From assembly GCF_010882175.1 (NCBI RefSeq), contig NZ_WKLH01000002.1, positions 1,054,001 through 1,118,000 on the forward strand: 64,000 nt of DNA, read 5' to 3'. The position numbers and the translations under genes are program-made. The notes beneath the pieces were generated by a model. The model ran no database searches and had not been told where the DNA came from. It saw nothing but the letters and a program-made list of their open reading frames with translations. Of this stretch, positions 26,514 through 36,072 are shown piece by piece (the stretch's first letter is position 1; the number at the start of each line of letters is the position of its first letter). The DNA comes from Mangrovibacterium lignilyticum (lineage in GTDB: Bacteria > Bacteroidota > Bacteroidia > Bacteroidales > Prolixibacteraceae).

Positions 26514-27272
26514 TTAAGATGCTGAGCTGAGTTTAAAGTCGTTGATATTTAGATTGCCCAGGTAATCAACCTGACGAACTTTTAACAACGAACTTTTCCC
26601 GCTTTTTAAATTTTTGACATGAATGTCGCGCGGATACATTTTCGATCCGATGCCTTCAACCTTCATATAATTTGACAAATCCGTCTGTGTAACCAGGTTA
26701 TCGCGACTATCGAAGGTTTCAATTCGAACCAACCGTTCCTGATCGACAGAAATGTAGGCAACATCGTATTCCTTCTCATCCTCTTTCTGCATTTTAATTT
26801 GGTGACACAGCGTTCCGTTGATGCTTTTTTCACCTACTATATTCATGTTTGAATCGGCACCAACAGCGGAGCTAAACTGGTTAATCGGAATTTCGCTACC
26901 CAACATTTTCAAGTTTCGCTGATTGGCGCGAATTTTCTGAATTTTACCTGTTGAAGGCATATATATTTCAATAATCCCCTTCTGATCTTTGGAGTCAGTG
27001 GTCAAAATCTTGGTTCCGCTAATATTCTCAGGAGCGGTCACTTCAACCATCACCTTTTTCTCTTCGCCAAACTCCGCAAAAGAAACATCCATCGATTTCG
27101 TTTTTTCATTGCCTTTCGCATCGAAACTCTGGAGATCGAGCACCAGGTGAACATTTCTCAACGACAACTTCTGCTTCGAATTTTCAAATATTTTCCTGGC
27201 TTCAACATTATCGCCCGCAAACAACTTTAATGTTATAACGGCAAAGCCAAAAACGATTAGTAACTTCTTCAT
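26514..27272 (-). CDS. LolA-like outer-membrane lipoprotein-sorting protein
   Basis: A 252-residue periplasmic protein. The signal peptide (1-19, ends LFAG) is followed by a LolA-like open beta-barrel fold of the group often annotated outer-membrane lipoprotein-sorting protein and commonly found beside MMPL/RND permeases: TSMDVSFAEFGEEKK-type strands, GTKILTTDSKDQKGIIEIY, and LSNYMKVEGIGSKMYPRDI. Such proteins bind an acyl chain in a hydrophobic cleft. It starts 13 bases after the MMPL gene, so the pair probably passes a hydrophobic molecule from the inner membrane through the periplasm. The cargo is not shown by sequence. Confidence 0.86.
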   Translation of the reverse strand: MKKLLIVFGFAVITLKLFAGDNVEARKIFENSKQKLSLRNVHLVLDLQSFDAKGNEKTKSMDVSFAEFGEEKKVMVEVTAPENISGTKILTTDSKDQKGIIEIYMPSTGKIQKIRANQRNLKMLGSEIPINQFSSAVGADSNMNIVGEKSINGTLCHQIKMQKEDEKEYDVAYISVDQERLVRIETFDSRDNLVTQTDLSNYMKVEGIGSKMYPRDIHVKNLKSGKSSLLKVRQVDYLGNLNINDFKLSSAS

Positions 27273-27285
27273 ATCTCTTGTTTCA

Positions 27286-29535
27286 TTAAGATTCTAAAAA
27301 CCTTGGTTTGTAAACGATGATTATTGCAGGGATGAGCAACAGAGCACAAATCAAACACGAGAAGATGGATACAACCACCAGTACCCCGAAGAAACGCAGG
27401 GGTGCAAAACTCGAGAAAATAAGTACTGAAAAACCCACAATAACCGAAAAAGCATTGAAAACGATTCCTCTTCCGGCTGTTTCCAATGTTCGTGCTACAG
27501 CAATATTCCGATCACCGGCCGATGCATATTCAGCTTTGTAACGCCACAAAAAGTGAATGGTATAATCAACACCAACGCCAATCATGATCGACGATAGCAT
27601 CGCGGTAACAATATCCAGCGGAATATTCAAAAAGCCCATCAAACCGAACAGGAATAACGATGATAACAACAATGGTAAACTACCTTTGGTTCCCGCGGCA
27701 AACGATCTAAAAATCAGTGCCAAAAGAATGAAGATAATCGCCAAGGCTAAAATCATCGATGATATTTGTCCATGAATGACCATATCTGCTATTTGTATCT
27801 TCGACAAACCGGGGCCCGCAATACACACCACTGCTGGATCCCCCTCTGTAATTTCCTTTAAAGCTTTCAGTACCTTTTTGCCGGTACGATTACTTCCATC
27901 TTTGAGGCTTACCAATATCCGGGCATGCTCATAGTTGTAATCAATAAACTGTGAAACCTGCCCGTCATAACCCGTCATCGATAAAAGTTCGAAGTATTGC
28001 TCTGCCTCAGCTTCAGTTTTCGGCAACTGACCGTAGCCTGCCTCTTCAGGGGTATTCATCCCTTTGCTGAGTTCGCGCATAAAAATACTCGGCGAAATAA
28101 TGTGACCGATTTCCTCAACACCTTGTATCTTATGAGTGTACTCGTCCATGCGTCTCAATGTTTCCGGTGCAAGTACGTCACCTTCAAAAAGAATCGATAC
28201 ATATTGTGACCCGCCAAACTTCTCGTTAACTAATTCGATTCCTTTTTTGATATCTGATTTTCCAATGAAATAACTTTCAACATTCGTATCAACCTTTACC
28301 AAAAACAGCCCGGCAATACTAATAACTGCAACAAGTGCAAAAGCACATAATACTTTTTGGGGAGATTGAGTAATCCAGTCTGAAAACAAGGTCAGAATCC
28401 GGTCGATAAAAGACTTTTTGCCGCTGTGATCGCGTTTCCGGATTCTCGGTTTGGGGTAAAAGCTCAACAAAACAGGTACCAGGTAAAGGCTCATCAACAA
28501 AGCCAGTCCGATTCCGAACGACGCCAAAACACCCAACTGCGCAGCTGGAGCCATTTTGTGCGAAAGCAATCCCAACATCCCGCCAATCGTGGTCAGCGCA
28601 GTAATTATAATTGGTTTTCGAAGCTCGCGGTTTATAGCGACGGCTATTATTTTGAGGTCGGTTGATTTTCCCTCCTTGTACTTTTCCTGGTATAAATTCA
28701 CCAAATGAATGCTGTAATCATTCGCAATAGCGATCAGCATAATCGGCAACAGCACTGATATTAGCGAAATTTCCCAGCCCAATAAGCCCATCAATCCAAA
28801 TGAAAAAATGATAGACAAAATCACAACCACAAAAGGAAGCACAACACCTTTCCATTCCTTAAAAGAAAAATACAGCATTAAGATCATCAGTATTAATGCT
28901 GCTGGCAGGAGGGTCACCAAATCGGTTTTTATGTAGGACTTGATGGATTGACGAATGTACGACAGGCCACCAATGTAAACCTGATCCTTTCCGGGATTTT
29001 GCAGAAGTACCTCTTGAATTGCGGGAATAATCTGATTATCGGCAACATCATTTGATTTCGAAAGAATGATGGCTGTTGCCGTTAAATCTGCTGACACAAA
29101 ACGCTTCCCCATCTCATTATTAAGCAAGCGATTTTCCAAATTACGAAGTGCTGTTGAGTCAGCTGGAATTTCGTGAATAATCGGATCGAAGGAGGTAAAA
29201 CCATCTTCCAGTTTTATTTCCAGAACATCCCTCAACGAAAGACTGCGCTCAACACCATCAACATCTGCTAACTCATCGGTTAAATGTACCAGGTGGCTGT
29301 AACTTTCCGGATTAATAATACCGTCATCGTTGGTAATAATCAGCATGATTTTCTCGTTTCCGCCAAAAATGCTGTCCAGTTTCTGCATATAGGCACGATT
29401 GCCCACATCAGAGGGAATATAGTCATTGAAGCTTGGATTAATCCGCAGTTTGTCAAATTGCATAAATGACAATGCAGCCAGAACAATAATCCCTGCAAGC
29501 AGTAAAAATCTATATTTTTTAATCAGTGTTTCCAA
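27286..29535 (-). CDS. MMPL/RND-family lipid transporter
   Basis: A 749-residue inner-membrane transporter of the RND superfamily, MMPL/HpnN-like rather than AcrB-like (shorter periplasmic loops, no adaptor gene nearby). Two similar halves each carry one helix, a periplasmic loop and five helices. The proton-relay-type Asp lies in NDYSIHL (first half) and VDYTIHF (second half). Family members export hydrophobic molecules such as hopanoids and mycolate precursors. The frame begins with TTG at 29535 preceded by GAGAGGA, a good ribosome binding site. It is the first gene of the operon; about 850 bases without a gene lie upstream. Confidence 0.92.
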   Translation of the reverse strand: METLIKKYRFLLLAGIIVLAALSFMQFDKLRINPSFNDYIPSDVGNRAYMQKLDSIFGGNEKIMLIITNDDGIINPESYSHLVHLTDELADVDGVERSLSLRDVLEIKLEDGFTSFDPIIHEIPADSTALRNLENRLLNNEMGKRFVSADLTATAIILSKSNDVADNQIIPAIQEVLLQNPGKDQVYIGGLSYIRQSIKSYIKTDLVTLLPAALILMILMLYFSFKEWKGVVLPFVVVILSIIFSFGLMGLLGWEISLISVLLPIMLIAIANDYSIHLVNLYQEKYKEGKSTDLKIIAVAINRELRKPIIITALTTIGGMLGLLSHKMAPAAQLGVLASFGIGLALLMSLYLVPVLLSFYPKPRIRKRDHSGKKSFIDRILTLFSDWITQSPQKVLCAFALVAVISIAGLFLVKVDTNVESYFIGKSDIKKGIELVNEKFGGSQYVSILFEGDVLAPETLRRMDEYTHKIQGVEEIGHIISPSIFMRELSKGMNTPEEAGYGQLPKTEAEAEQYFELLSMTGYDGQVSQFIDYNYEHARILVSLKDGSNRTGKKVLKALKEITEGDPAVVCIAGPGLSKIQIADMVIHGQISSMILALAIIFILLALIFRSFAAGTKGSLPLLLSSLFLFGLMGFLNIPLDIVTAMLSSIMIGVGVDYTIHFLWRYKAEYASAGDRNIAVARTLETAGRGIVFNAFSVIVGFSVLIFSSFAPLRFFGVLVVVSIFSCLICALLLIPAIIIVYKPRFLES

Positions 29536-30121
29536 CTGTTCCTCTCAATTTTACAAATCGTAATAATTCCTGATAGTCAGTTATTGGCTTCATGAGTGCG
29601 AACGACCAAAACTGGCATTTCACAAAACCGGATTAGTCTTCCAGTCGAATAATCCTCAATCGATTATTAAAATTGATGTTTTTATAAAGGAATCACTGCT
29701 AATTTCAATGCATCTAAGTCTGGATAAAGAAATAAATAACATAGAATACAATACCATTAAATTATACGGACAAGATATTATTTTTCGATTAAAACCACAT
29801 TGATGTAACGTTGAAAACTGATTTATAACCCTATAAACAGGTCGAAAAAATACTGTTCCCATCAATCGTAATCTATACCGATCCTTATATTTTTAATTGT
29901 TCTCCTAGCTTTTCCTAAAAACACATCGATTTGACCAAAATCCTAACCGACTATTTTAGTTTTCCAGTAGCAAACTTAGACAAATTTTGAATAACGCCAT
30001 CTTTTCATCAGCAAAAATTAACATTCACCCAAATGGTAAAAACAACAATATACAACGGCGGAAAACAACAAGCACAAGTTTTATACTTTGACCGCAACGG
30101 ATCATTTGAGGTAATAAGACA

Positions 30122-30167
30122 CCCCATAGAAAAGAACAACTCTTTCGAATTGCTCTTTTCTATGGGG
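30122..30167 (-). terminator. Long hairpin next to the tRNA-like segment
   Basis: Arms of 18 bases at 30122-30139 and 30150-30167 (ccccatagaaaagaacaa on the plus strand, left arm). The only non-Watson-Crick position is a G-U pair in RNA of the minus strand, which favours a minus-strand transcript. The downstream side on that strand is only moderately U-rich, so terminator is the likeliest but not the only reading. Confidence 0.5.
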
Positions 30168-30217
30168 AACTCAACTGGGATTCGAACCTTTTGGAATAGC
30201 CAACAGATTATCACTAT
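30168..30217 (-). repeat. tRNA-3'-end-like segment, copy 1
   Basis: On the minus strand this reads GATAATCTG, then GGTTCGAATCCCAG and TTGAGTT, like the anticodon-to-acceptor half of a tRNA with an intact T loop but a T stem that does not pair (AAAGG against CCCAG). It aligns without gaps to 47077-47126 at 37 of 50 positions. The upstream half of a tRNA is absent. I read it as a scar of integration at a tRNA gene. Confidence 0.5.
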
Positions 30218-30387
30218 CACCCAAAGCTCTTTTTTTAAACCGTTCCGGCTTAGCATCAACTAGCAATCAATATATTAAACTTCACACAGATTTAATTATA
30301 TCCTGGTATGATGTTTTACTCCCTAATTGAAAATACGCTTTGAGATTACGTGACTTAAATTGCGAGCACGGCTCTCGTTAATACAGC

Positions 30388-30421
30388 TAAAAAAGAAAAG
30401 CTGCCCCGAAGGTCAGCTTTC
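30388..30421 (-). terminator. Rho-independent terminator of the peptidase SusC/D locus
   Basis: On the minus strand AAAGCTG and CAGCTTT enclose a stem extension and a TTCG tetraloop, followed by a T-rich tract (CTTTTTT). It lies 50 bases past the stop of the prolyl-oligopeptidase fusion gene. Confidence 0.85.
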
Positions 30422-30470
30422 TCATAGTATCGACATCCTTCTTTTAAGGGGGAAAGAAGGAAATTGCTGT

Positions 30471-33400
30471 TTAATTATTCGCCTGTCGACCGGCAAGATA
30501 TTTTGAAAAATAATCACGCTTACATTTCTCGAAATAAGCTTTATAGGGTCCTTCGTAATGGTGATTTTGCCCAGGCAAAACCATCATATCAAAACCCTTA
30601 TTGGCTTTAATTAAGGCATCCACCATCCGATAGGTATTCGACGGATTGACATTGTCATCCGACTCACCGGTAACCAGGAGCAATTTCCCCTTTAAACCGG
30701 GAGCCAGCTCCATGGCCGTTTTCACCGAAAAGGAATTGTCCTCGCCAATACCCTGGTAAAATTCGCCCCAATTGCGGTGGTAGATATAGTTATCGTAATT
30801 ACCTGATGAAGCAACAGTAACCTTGTAAAAATCGGGATAAGTACACATCGCCACAACAGACATCAGCGCACCACCTGAGTGACCAACAATTCCTACTCGG
30901 GTTGAATCGATAAAGCTAAAGCGACGTGCCAACTGTTCCAGCCCGTATTTATCATCTTCCAGCGGATAATCTCTCAGATTTCCATGACCGTAAGATGCAT
31001 ATGCTTTGCTACGGACAGGGGAACCTCCCCGATGTCCCATACAAACCACAATAAATCCTCGCTGAGCCAATGCCGTGTTGTTGTATCGATCAAGCACGGT
31101 GAAATCCGTCCATACCGTTTCAGTAAATGGCCCCGGATACACCTGTGAGATAATAGGGTACTTTTTATTCGGGTCAAAATCGAATGGCTTCCACATAATG
31201 CCATACAAATCCGTTTTACCATCGGCTGCTTTTACAGTAAACTGATCCGGATATTTCCAGCCATAAGCCAGCAACGGTTCTATGTCTGTCGTAATAATTG
31301 TATCTAACAGGGCGCCGTCACAGTTTCGGGCTACTGCTTGCGGAGCCAAATCAATTCGTGAATAATTGTCCACGATCAAGTTTGCGTCCGAATGCACAAA
31401 CACGTTGTGATTTGCATCTTCAGGAGTCAGCAAGCGCATGTTCTTTCCATCCAGATCGACCCGGTACAAGAAACTATAGTTCGGGTTGCGACCTTCTTCG
31501 CGACCATAACCATAAAGGTACACTTGTTGTTTTTTCTCATCAACTTTCGCAATACGGCCGGCAGTCCACTTGCCGGTTGTCAGTGGGTTGTTCAACTGAC
31601 CGTTTTTGTCGTACCGATAATATTGCCCCCAACCAGAGCGGTCTGACCAGAACAAAATATCGTTACCACCATTGATAATTTTACATGAAAACATCAAATC
31701 ATTGAACAGCGGCTCGCAGACCTCGTGTACCAAACTTTTCAGCTCTCCCTGTTCATTTACCGAACAAAGCTCAATCTCGTTACGCGTCCGTTTTACCCGC
31801 AGGAAATAAAATTGATCCTTAACCTCGGCTGAATGTATTGGGATCAGCTGCTGCCCTTTCCAACGCTCTACATCAATTTGCTTGACTGCCGCCTTTCTCA
31901 CATCTCCAAAGTACACTTCCGTACTTTCGATTACATCATCACCAGGCAATTCAAACTCGTAGTTGCGAGCAATCGGAAAGGGTTGAGCAACTGAATTAAT
32001 AACTGTCATAGTACGAATACCACGTTTATTCTCGCGATATATAACGAATGTTCCTTTGTCCGATAGCCATTTCAGGTTCGCCAGTTGAAATGAAGCACCG
32101 GCGTCACCATCACTTGTTAACTGCTGCTCGGTAGAGTCCTTCAAGTCTCGCAGATACAAATTATCCGACTTTACAAAAACTTCAAATTTTCCATCAGGCG
32201 ATAAGCCCCAGTTTACCGACTTGTATTGCTTTGGATTGGCCTCATCCAGCGATTTGCGCCCCGGGTTATAGATCAGATTCTTGCCACCGGAATTGAGTCC
32301 GGCCACGATACCATCCTCATCAAACGATGGTGAAAAATTAACGTATGAGGTATCCATCCCTTGGGCCAATAGCAGTGAATCGATCTCACGCTTGTCGTAA
32401 ATAGTATGCGTCCCTTTCCCCGGTTCGTAACTTAAAAAGTGCGACTTCTCCCCCGGACCATGCCATGAAAAATAGCAGATTGGCTTATCTGGATGAAAAA
32501 ACGGTACAATCGATTTTTGTCCGAATCTACTTTCGAGGTTGGGTACATCGTATTTTTCAACACCTGGATCATTACCGTCCAGCGAAAGTTTCAAAAATTC
32601 AACCAAGCTCTCATTCTTACTACTGAGCACAGTATTACGCATAATCTCGTAAACCACATTCGAATTTTTCTGCATGGAAGCAAGGTACACACTCAAAAAA
32701 TCAAGCAAGACTGTCTGACTTTCACCGTCGAAATCAGAAATATAGTTGGCTAGTAACTCTTCTGCTTTCAACGTATCGTTTAAGCTAACCGCTTTGTCAA
32801 TATCCATCATTTCCACACAGACGGACTTTCCAGGAAAACCGTTTATTTTATTTATCCGGGCTGTAAAAGCATCAAAATCTGCTGCATTCTTTCCATAAGC
32901 AGAAAAATAGCGTCCGTTAAAAACATTTCGGGTAATTTCACGGAAGTTCTCTGTAATCTTAGCATACACCGAAGAATCCGGAACCTGACCTTTAAAATCT
33001 GCCCAATGATCGACCAGGTAATTGCTAACCGGGCTATTGGGATAAGCGATGCGATTACTGTACGGACTCCCTCCATACAGGAACCAGTTTTCGGCACTGC
33101 TACGTTCGCTACCGGTAAGTTCTTCAAAATATTGATTGGCTAATTCGGTTGCCTCTGCAAATTCACAAAGCTCGAATTTCAGATGAATGTAATCACGCAT
33201 GAAAGCGTGATCGTAATTTTTGCTGGCAAACTTCCGGGTTGAACTTAAAAAACGATTATTCGGATCGAAACATTCTTGGGCTCTGGCGATAAACTTATCG
33301 GCCGCCATGCCTCCTACAAATTTGTTCAACAGCTTCCCGCTCCCATCAATAAAAAGATAAGTCGGATAGGCAAAAGTTCCATAACGTTTTCTCAATTCGG

Positions 33401-33686
33401 AACCTTCGCTTTTAAACATATTCAGGGTCAGTGACACAAACTTGCTGTTAACAAAATCGGCAACAGTGTCTTCTTTAAAAACGTTCTCGGCCATCATCTT
33501 ACACGGCTTACAACCGTCGATATAACAGTCTATAAAAATAATTTTATCTTGTGATTCAGCGATTTTCAACGCCTCATCAAAAGAAATAGACAGAAAGTCG
33601 ACAGCCCGATTTTGGGCGTTCACTTGCCGGACTGACAACAGTCCGACAAGCAAAAGCAAAAGTTGTATTTTTAATAATCCCCTCAT
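30471..33686 (-). CDS. Thioredoxin-domain / S9 prolyl oligopeptidase fusion, secreted
   Basis: A 1071-residue secreted protein. The signal peptide (1-24, ends VNAQ) is followed by a thioredoxin-like domain (about 28-140) with the redox motif Cys59-Lys-Pro-Cys62 and a cis-Pro in FAYPTYLF. A helical linker (about 150-370) leads to a dipeptidyl-peptidase-IV-type beta propeller (about 400-800) and an alpha/beta hydrolase of family S9 with Ser937 in GHSGG, Asp1010 in GESDDNV and His1042 in QNHHYEG. It should cleave peptides at proline in the periplasm or at the surface. An S9 peptidase carrying an N-terminal thioredoxin is unusual. It is the last gene of the locus, 16 bases after the inactive metalloprotease. 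Confidence 0.9.
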   Translation of the reverse strand: MRGLLKIQLLLLLVGLLSVRQVNAQNRAVDFLSISFDEALKIAESQDKIIFIDCYIDGCKPCKMMAENVFKEDTVADFVNSKFVSLTLNMFKSEGSELRKRYGTFAYPTYLFIDGSGKLLNKFVGGMAADKFIARAQECFDPNNRFLSSTRKFASKNYDHAFMRDYIHLKFELCEFAEATELANQYFEELTGSERSSAENWFLYGGSPYSNRIAYPNSPVSNYLVDHWADFKGQVPDSSVYAKITENFREITRNVFNGRYFSAYGKNAADFDAFTARINKINGFPGKSVCVEMMDIDKAVSLNDTLKAEELLANYISDFDGESQTVLLDFLSVYLASMQKNSNVVYEIMRNTVLSSKNESLVEFLKLSLDGNDPGVEKYDVPNLESRFGQKSIVPFFHPDKPICYFSWHGPGEKSHFLSYEPGKGTHTIYDKREIDSLLLAQGMDTSYVNFSPSFDEDGIVAGLNSGGKNLIYNPGRKSLDEANPKQYKSVNWGLSPDGKFEVFVKSDNLYLRDLKDSTEQQLTSDGDAGASFQLANLKWLSDKGTFVIYRENKRGIRTMTVINSVAQPFPIARNYEFELPGDDVIESTEVYFGDVRKAAVKQIDVERWKGQQLIPIHSAEVKDQFYFLRVKRTRNEIELCSVNEQGELKSLVHEVCEPLFNDLMFSCKIINGGNDILFWSDRSGWGQYYRYDKNGQLNNPLTTGKWTAGRIAKVDEKKQQVYLYGYGREEGRNPNYSFLYRVDLDGKNMRLLTPEDANHNVFVHSDANLIVDNYSRIDLAPQAVARNCDGALLDTIITTDIEPLLAYGWKYPDQFTVKAADGKTDLYGIMWKPFDFDPNKKYPIISQVYPGPFTETVWTDFTVLDRYNNTALAQRGFIVVCMGHRGGSPVRSKAYASYGHGNLRDYPLEDDKYGLEQLARRFSFIDSTRVGIVGHSGGALMSVVAMCTYPDFYKVTVASSGNYDNYIYHRNWGEFYQGIGEDNSFSVKTAMELAPGLKGKLLLVTGESDDNVNPSNTYRMVDALIKANKGFDMMVLPGQNHHYEGPYKAYFEKCKRDYFSKYLAGRQANN

Positions 33687-33702
33687 TCTATCAACTATTT
33701 AT

Positions 33703-36024
33703 TTATACCGTCTTGCCAAAATATTCGCGATTCATTTTTAAGAGCATCAGTTCAAAGTTACTTCGAACTGTCGGTTCCAGCTTTTTGTATTCAAGCAGTT
33801 TTTCCAAATGATCACGCACTTGAACCAGATAGACATTTAAAGCCGAAGAAACATCATTTAGTCCTCCGGTAATGTTATTCTGATTGACGGTAGTTAACAA
33901 GTTCACCACAAACTCGTACTGAATATTCATCTGAACAGCGTTGAAGGTTGACTTTGGATCGTAATTATTGAAAAACACCCGGTCGAAGTAGCTGAAAAGG
34001 TCCGAACAAGTATACGCTTGATCGCCCAACTCTTTTTCGGCTTCCACCAGTGACCAAAGCACTTCTTTACGCATCAGGTTCTGCATAACCGAGTTGGCCA
34101 TATTCACACCGTTCCCATCAAAGCTGACAGGTAAAACGCGATTTATCTCGTCATTATCAAACCAGGCCGGCAATCCTGAAAACGCACATTTTGCCAATAA
34201 CTCAAGCGCTTCCTCCTGCTTGTTTTTAGGAACATAACGCACAGGCACTTCATTTTCCCCACGAATCACTTTACGCTTTGAACGACCACCGACGCACATC
34301 GCAACCTGGTTGATATAAAACTGATAAACCGAGAAAGCCTGTTTTGCCAGTGCTGCAATCTCTTCGGGTGTATTCTGATAGGCCGGCCAGCCAGCAACGA
34401 TTACCGGAATTTGCGGATAAACCCGCTCCAGATTTTTCAATCCTAACTTACTCGCTTCAACTAAATCATTCGATAGGAATGTTGACTGAGCATATGGATC
34501 AATATTATCACTTCCGGCGTAAAAAGTAGCTTTTAAAGAAGGTGACTCGTTCCTGCTACCATAAGCGTATGCAATAGCTTCAATATCGTAAACAGAAACT
34601 TTCGGAAACAACAAAGCGGGATCAATGTGATCTTCTGGTTGCACCAGGTAGTCGGCAGTGGTTGCTCCCACAACAGTAGCTGTAGGGCCATACTTTTGGA
34701 GCCAGTTTGCGTCGCGCAATTGTTCGGGCGAAAATGCCGTTACTGCAGGATAATTGGCTTTCATACCCAATAGCTCACCCACCATACCAGCCATCTGCGA
34801 TGTTAAGATTTGCTGGCGGATCTTCAGCGGCTGTTTGTTCGTTTTAACCCGCGGATCGAAGGAACCAAACCACATCACATAATTGGGCTGCGTATTTTTG
34901 GCAACCTCATCCATCAGGTTAACCCGGGCGGCTAAAATCTCGCCGGTCACTTCATCGCATATCAACTTGTTCGTATTATTACTATAGGCATTTCCCCAGT
35001 AAAAATCAATCTTTTTGTAGCCTAGCGCTCCGTCGTCTACAAACTGGAAGACGTTTTTCCAGCCTGCTTGCTCAAATGCGTATTCCCATTGCTTTAGAGC
35101 CGTTTTCACTGATTCCTGATAAACACCCGGCATTATCGAGTCAATCCACACCTGAATCGGCATTTTCGGTACTACAGCAACACCCTTTTTTTGAAGTTCC
35201 CGATCTTTGGCCGATGCAGTCAAACTCCATCGTTTAATCATGTTCACTGTATTCGCACGATAGCTGTCCGTGTCGTATTCAATATGCTGTACGGTTTCAA
35301 AACCATAGGCTGGATGATCTTTTTTGATTTCGACCTCGTGATCCGGAACACGCTGAATTAGCATTTCAATCTGGAAAGATGTTGCCTTACCGCCACTGGT
35401 TGTACCAGTACTGGATTGGAAATACTGCGTTTGCGAGCGAATGGCAGAAAAAACAACGCCCCCGTCAATCAAACGAAAACCCTGAACCCAGGAACGACTT
35501 GGATCTGGACTGTTCAAGTTTCCACTGCCGGTTAAATCAAACAAGCCACTCGGGCTATTCAAATCTGAGGTAATGTCGATGATAACCGATTTTTTATCTT
35601 TCCCCCAGGCAGCAACTGTGAAAACCCGTTCCGATGCTACCAGACCCGATTTTTGAATGGCCTTTTCCATCCAATAGTCACTGCTGTCGGCCGAAAATGT
35701 ATTCGATTTATTTCGAAACATTTCCAGTCCATTATTCCTTCCCTTACGGAACTGAACAACACCTGAACTTGGTGACACAGACGAGTCATATCCCACAACT
35801 GTTTGGGTCGTAATCAATATATCTTTACCCAAATCCGCTTCCGGAATCTCCAGGAAATAGCTGTTTCCAGATTGATATATTGTGAAATGTCCATCAGTCT
35901 GGGACATCTTTTGCGAATCATAAAATTGATCGAAGGTCTTTGGCTCATAGCCGCCTTGCCCTACCCCCTCCAATGCATTCAGGCAAAGGCTAATTATAAA
36001 TGAAAATGCTAAAAATATTCTCAT
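33703..36024 (-). CDS. Zinc-metalloprotease paralogue lacking the HExxH site (predicted pseudoenzyme)
   Basis: A 773-residue secreted protein related to its upstream neighbour: signal peptide, DUF5118/DUF5117-like N-terminal domains and the DUF4953-type C-terminal domain (conserved QPEDHIDPALLFPKVSVYD). In the intact neighbour this region has HEIGHTLGLRH. Here the aligned stretch is GMVGELLGMKA at about 413-423, so the two zinc histidines, the catalytic glutamate and the third histidine are all replaced. The reading frame is undamaged over the full length, which argues for a retained non-catalytic job such as substrate binding or scaffolding. It starts 48 bases after the active paralogue. Confidence 0.88.
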   Translation of the reverse strand: MRIFLAFSFIISLCLNALEGVGQGGYEPKTFDQFYDSQKMSQTDGHFTIYQSGNSYFLEIPEADLGKDILITTQTVVGYDSSVSPSSGVVQFRKGRNNGLEMFRNKSNTFSADSSDYWMEKAIQKSGLVASERVFTVAAWGKDKKSVIIDITSDLNSPSGLFDLTGSGNLNSPDPSRSWVQGFRLIDGGVVFSAIRSQTQYFQSSTGTTSGGKATSFQIEMLIQRVPDHEVEIKKDHPAYGFETVQHIEYDTDSYRANTVNMIKRWSLTASAKDRELQKKGVAVVPKMPIQVWIDSIMPGVYQESVKTALKQWEYAFEQAGWKNVFQFVDDGALGYKKIDFYWGNAYSNNTNKLICDEVTGEILAARVNLMDEVAKNTQPNYVMWFGSFDPRVKTNKQPLKIRQQILTSQMAGMVGELLGMKANYPAVTAFSPEQLRDANWLQKYGPTATVVGATTADYLVQPEDHIDPALLFPKVSVYDIEAIAYAYGSRNESPSLKATFYAGSDNIDPYAQSTFLSNDLVEASKLGLKNLERVYPQIPVIVAGWPAYQNTPEEIAALAKQAFSVYQFYINQVAMCVGGRSKRKVIRGENEVPVRYVPKNKQEEALELLAKCAFSGLPAWFDNDEINRVLPVSFDGNGVNMANSVMQNLMRKEVLWSLVEAEKELGDQAYTCSDLFSYFDRVFFNNYDPKSTFNAVQMNIQYEFVVNLLTTVNQNNITGGLNDVSSALNVYLVQVRDHLEKLLEYKKLEPTVRSNFELMLLKMNREYFGKTV

Positions 36025-36072
36025 GACGTTTTTACGTTATTATTTCAATAGGATTTACGAATAGAATCCTCA

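Larger units (their letters stand above)
29536..30470. other. Intergenic region upstream of the lipid operon
   Basis: A 935-base AT-rich gap. It must contain the promoter of the MMPL-led operon; TTACGATTTG about 30 bases before the TTG start is a loose -7 candidate. Three elements are listed separately: an 18-bp hairpin (30122-30167), a tRNA-3'-like segment (30168-30217) and the terminator of the peptidase locus (30388-30421). Frames of 69-83 codons here run through these structures and look like chance. Confidence 0.5.

Noticed and set aside
18066-29535. Tocopherol-like or hopanoid biosynthesis cluster
   Set aside because: A phytol-kinase-like gene and an HpnN-like pump are present, but there is no prenyltransferase, methyltransferase, squalene cyclase or hpn enzyme.
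30168-30217. Functional tRNA gene
   Set aside because: Only the 3' half resembles a tRNA; the T stem does not pair and no 5' half or acceptor pairing exists. The same holds for 47077-47126.
30033-30263. 76-codon plus and 83-codon minus frames
   Set aside because: Both run through the long hairpin and the tRNA-like segment; the inverted repeat itself creates the open frames.
33703-36024. Pseudogene by frameshift or nonsense
   Set aside because: The frame is intact over 773 codons with signal peptide and all other domains; only the catalytic residues are changed.
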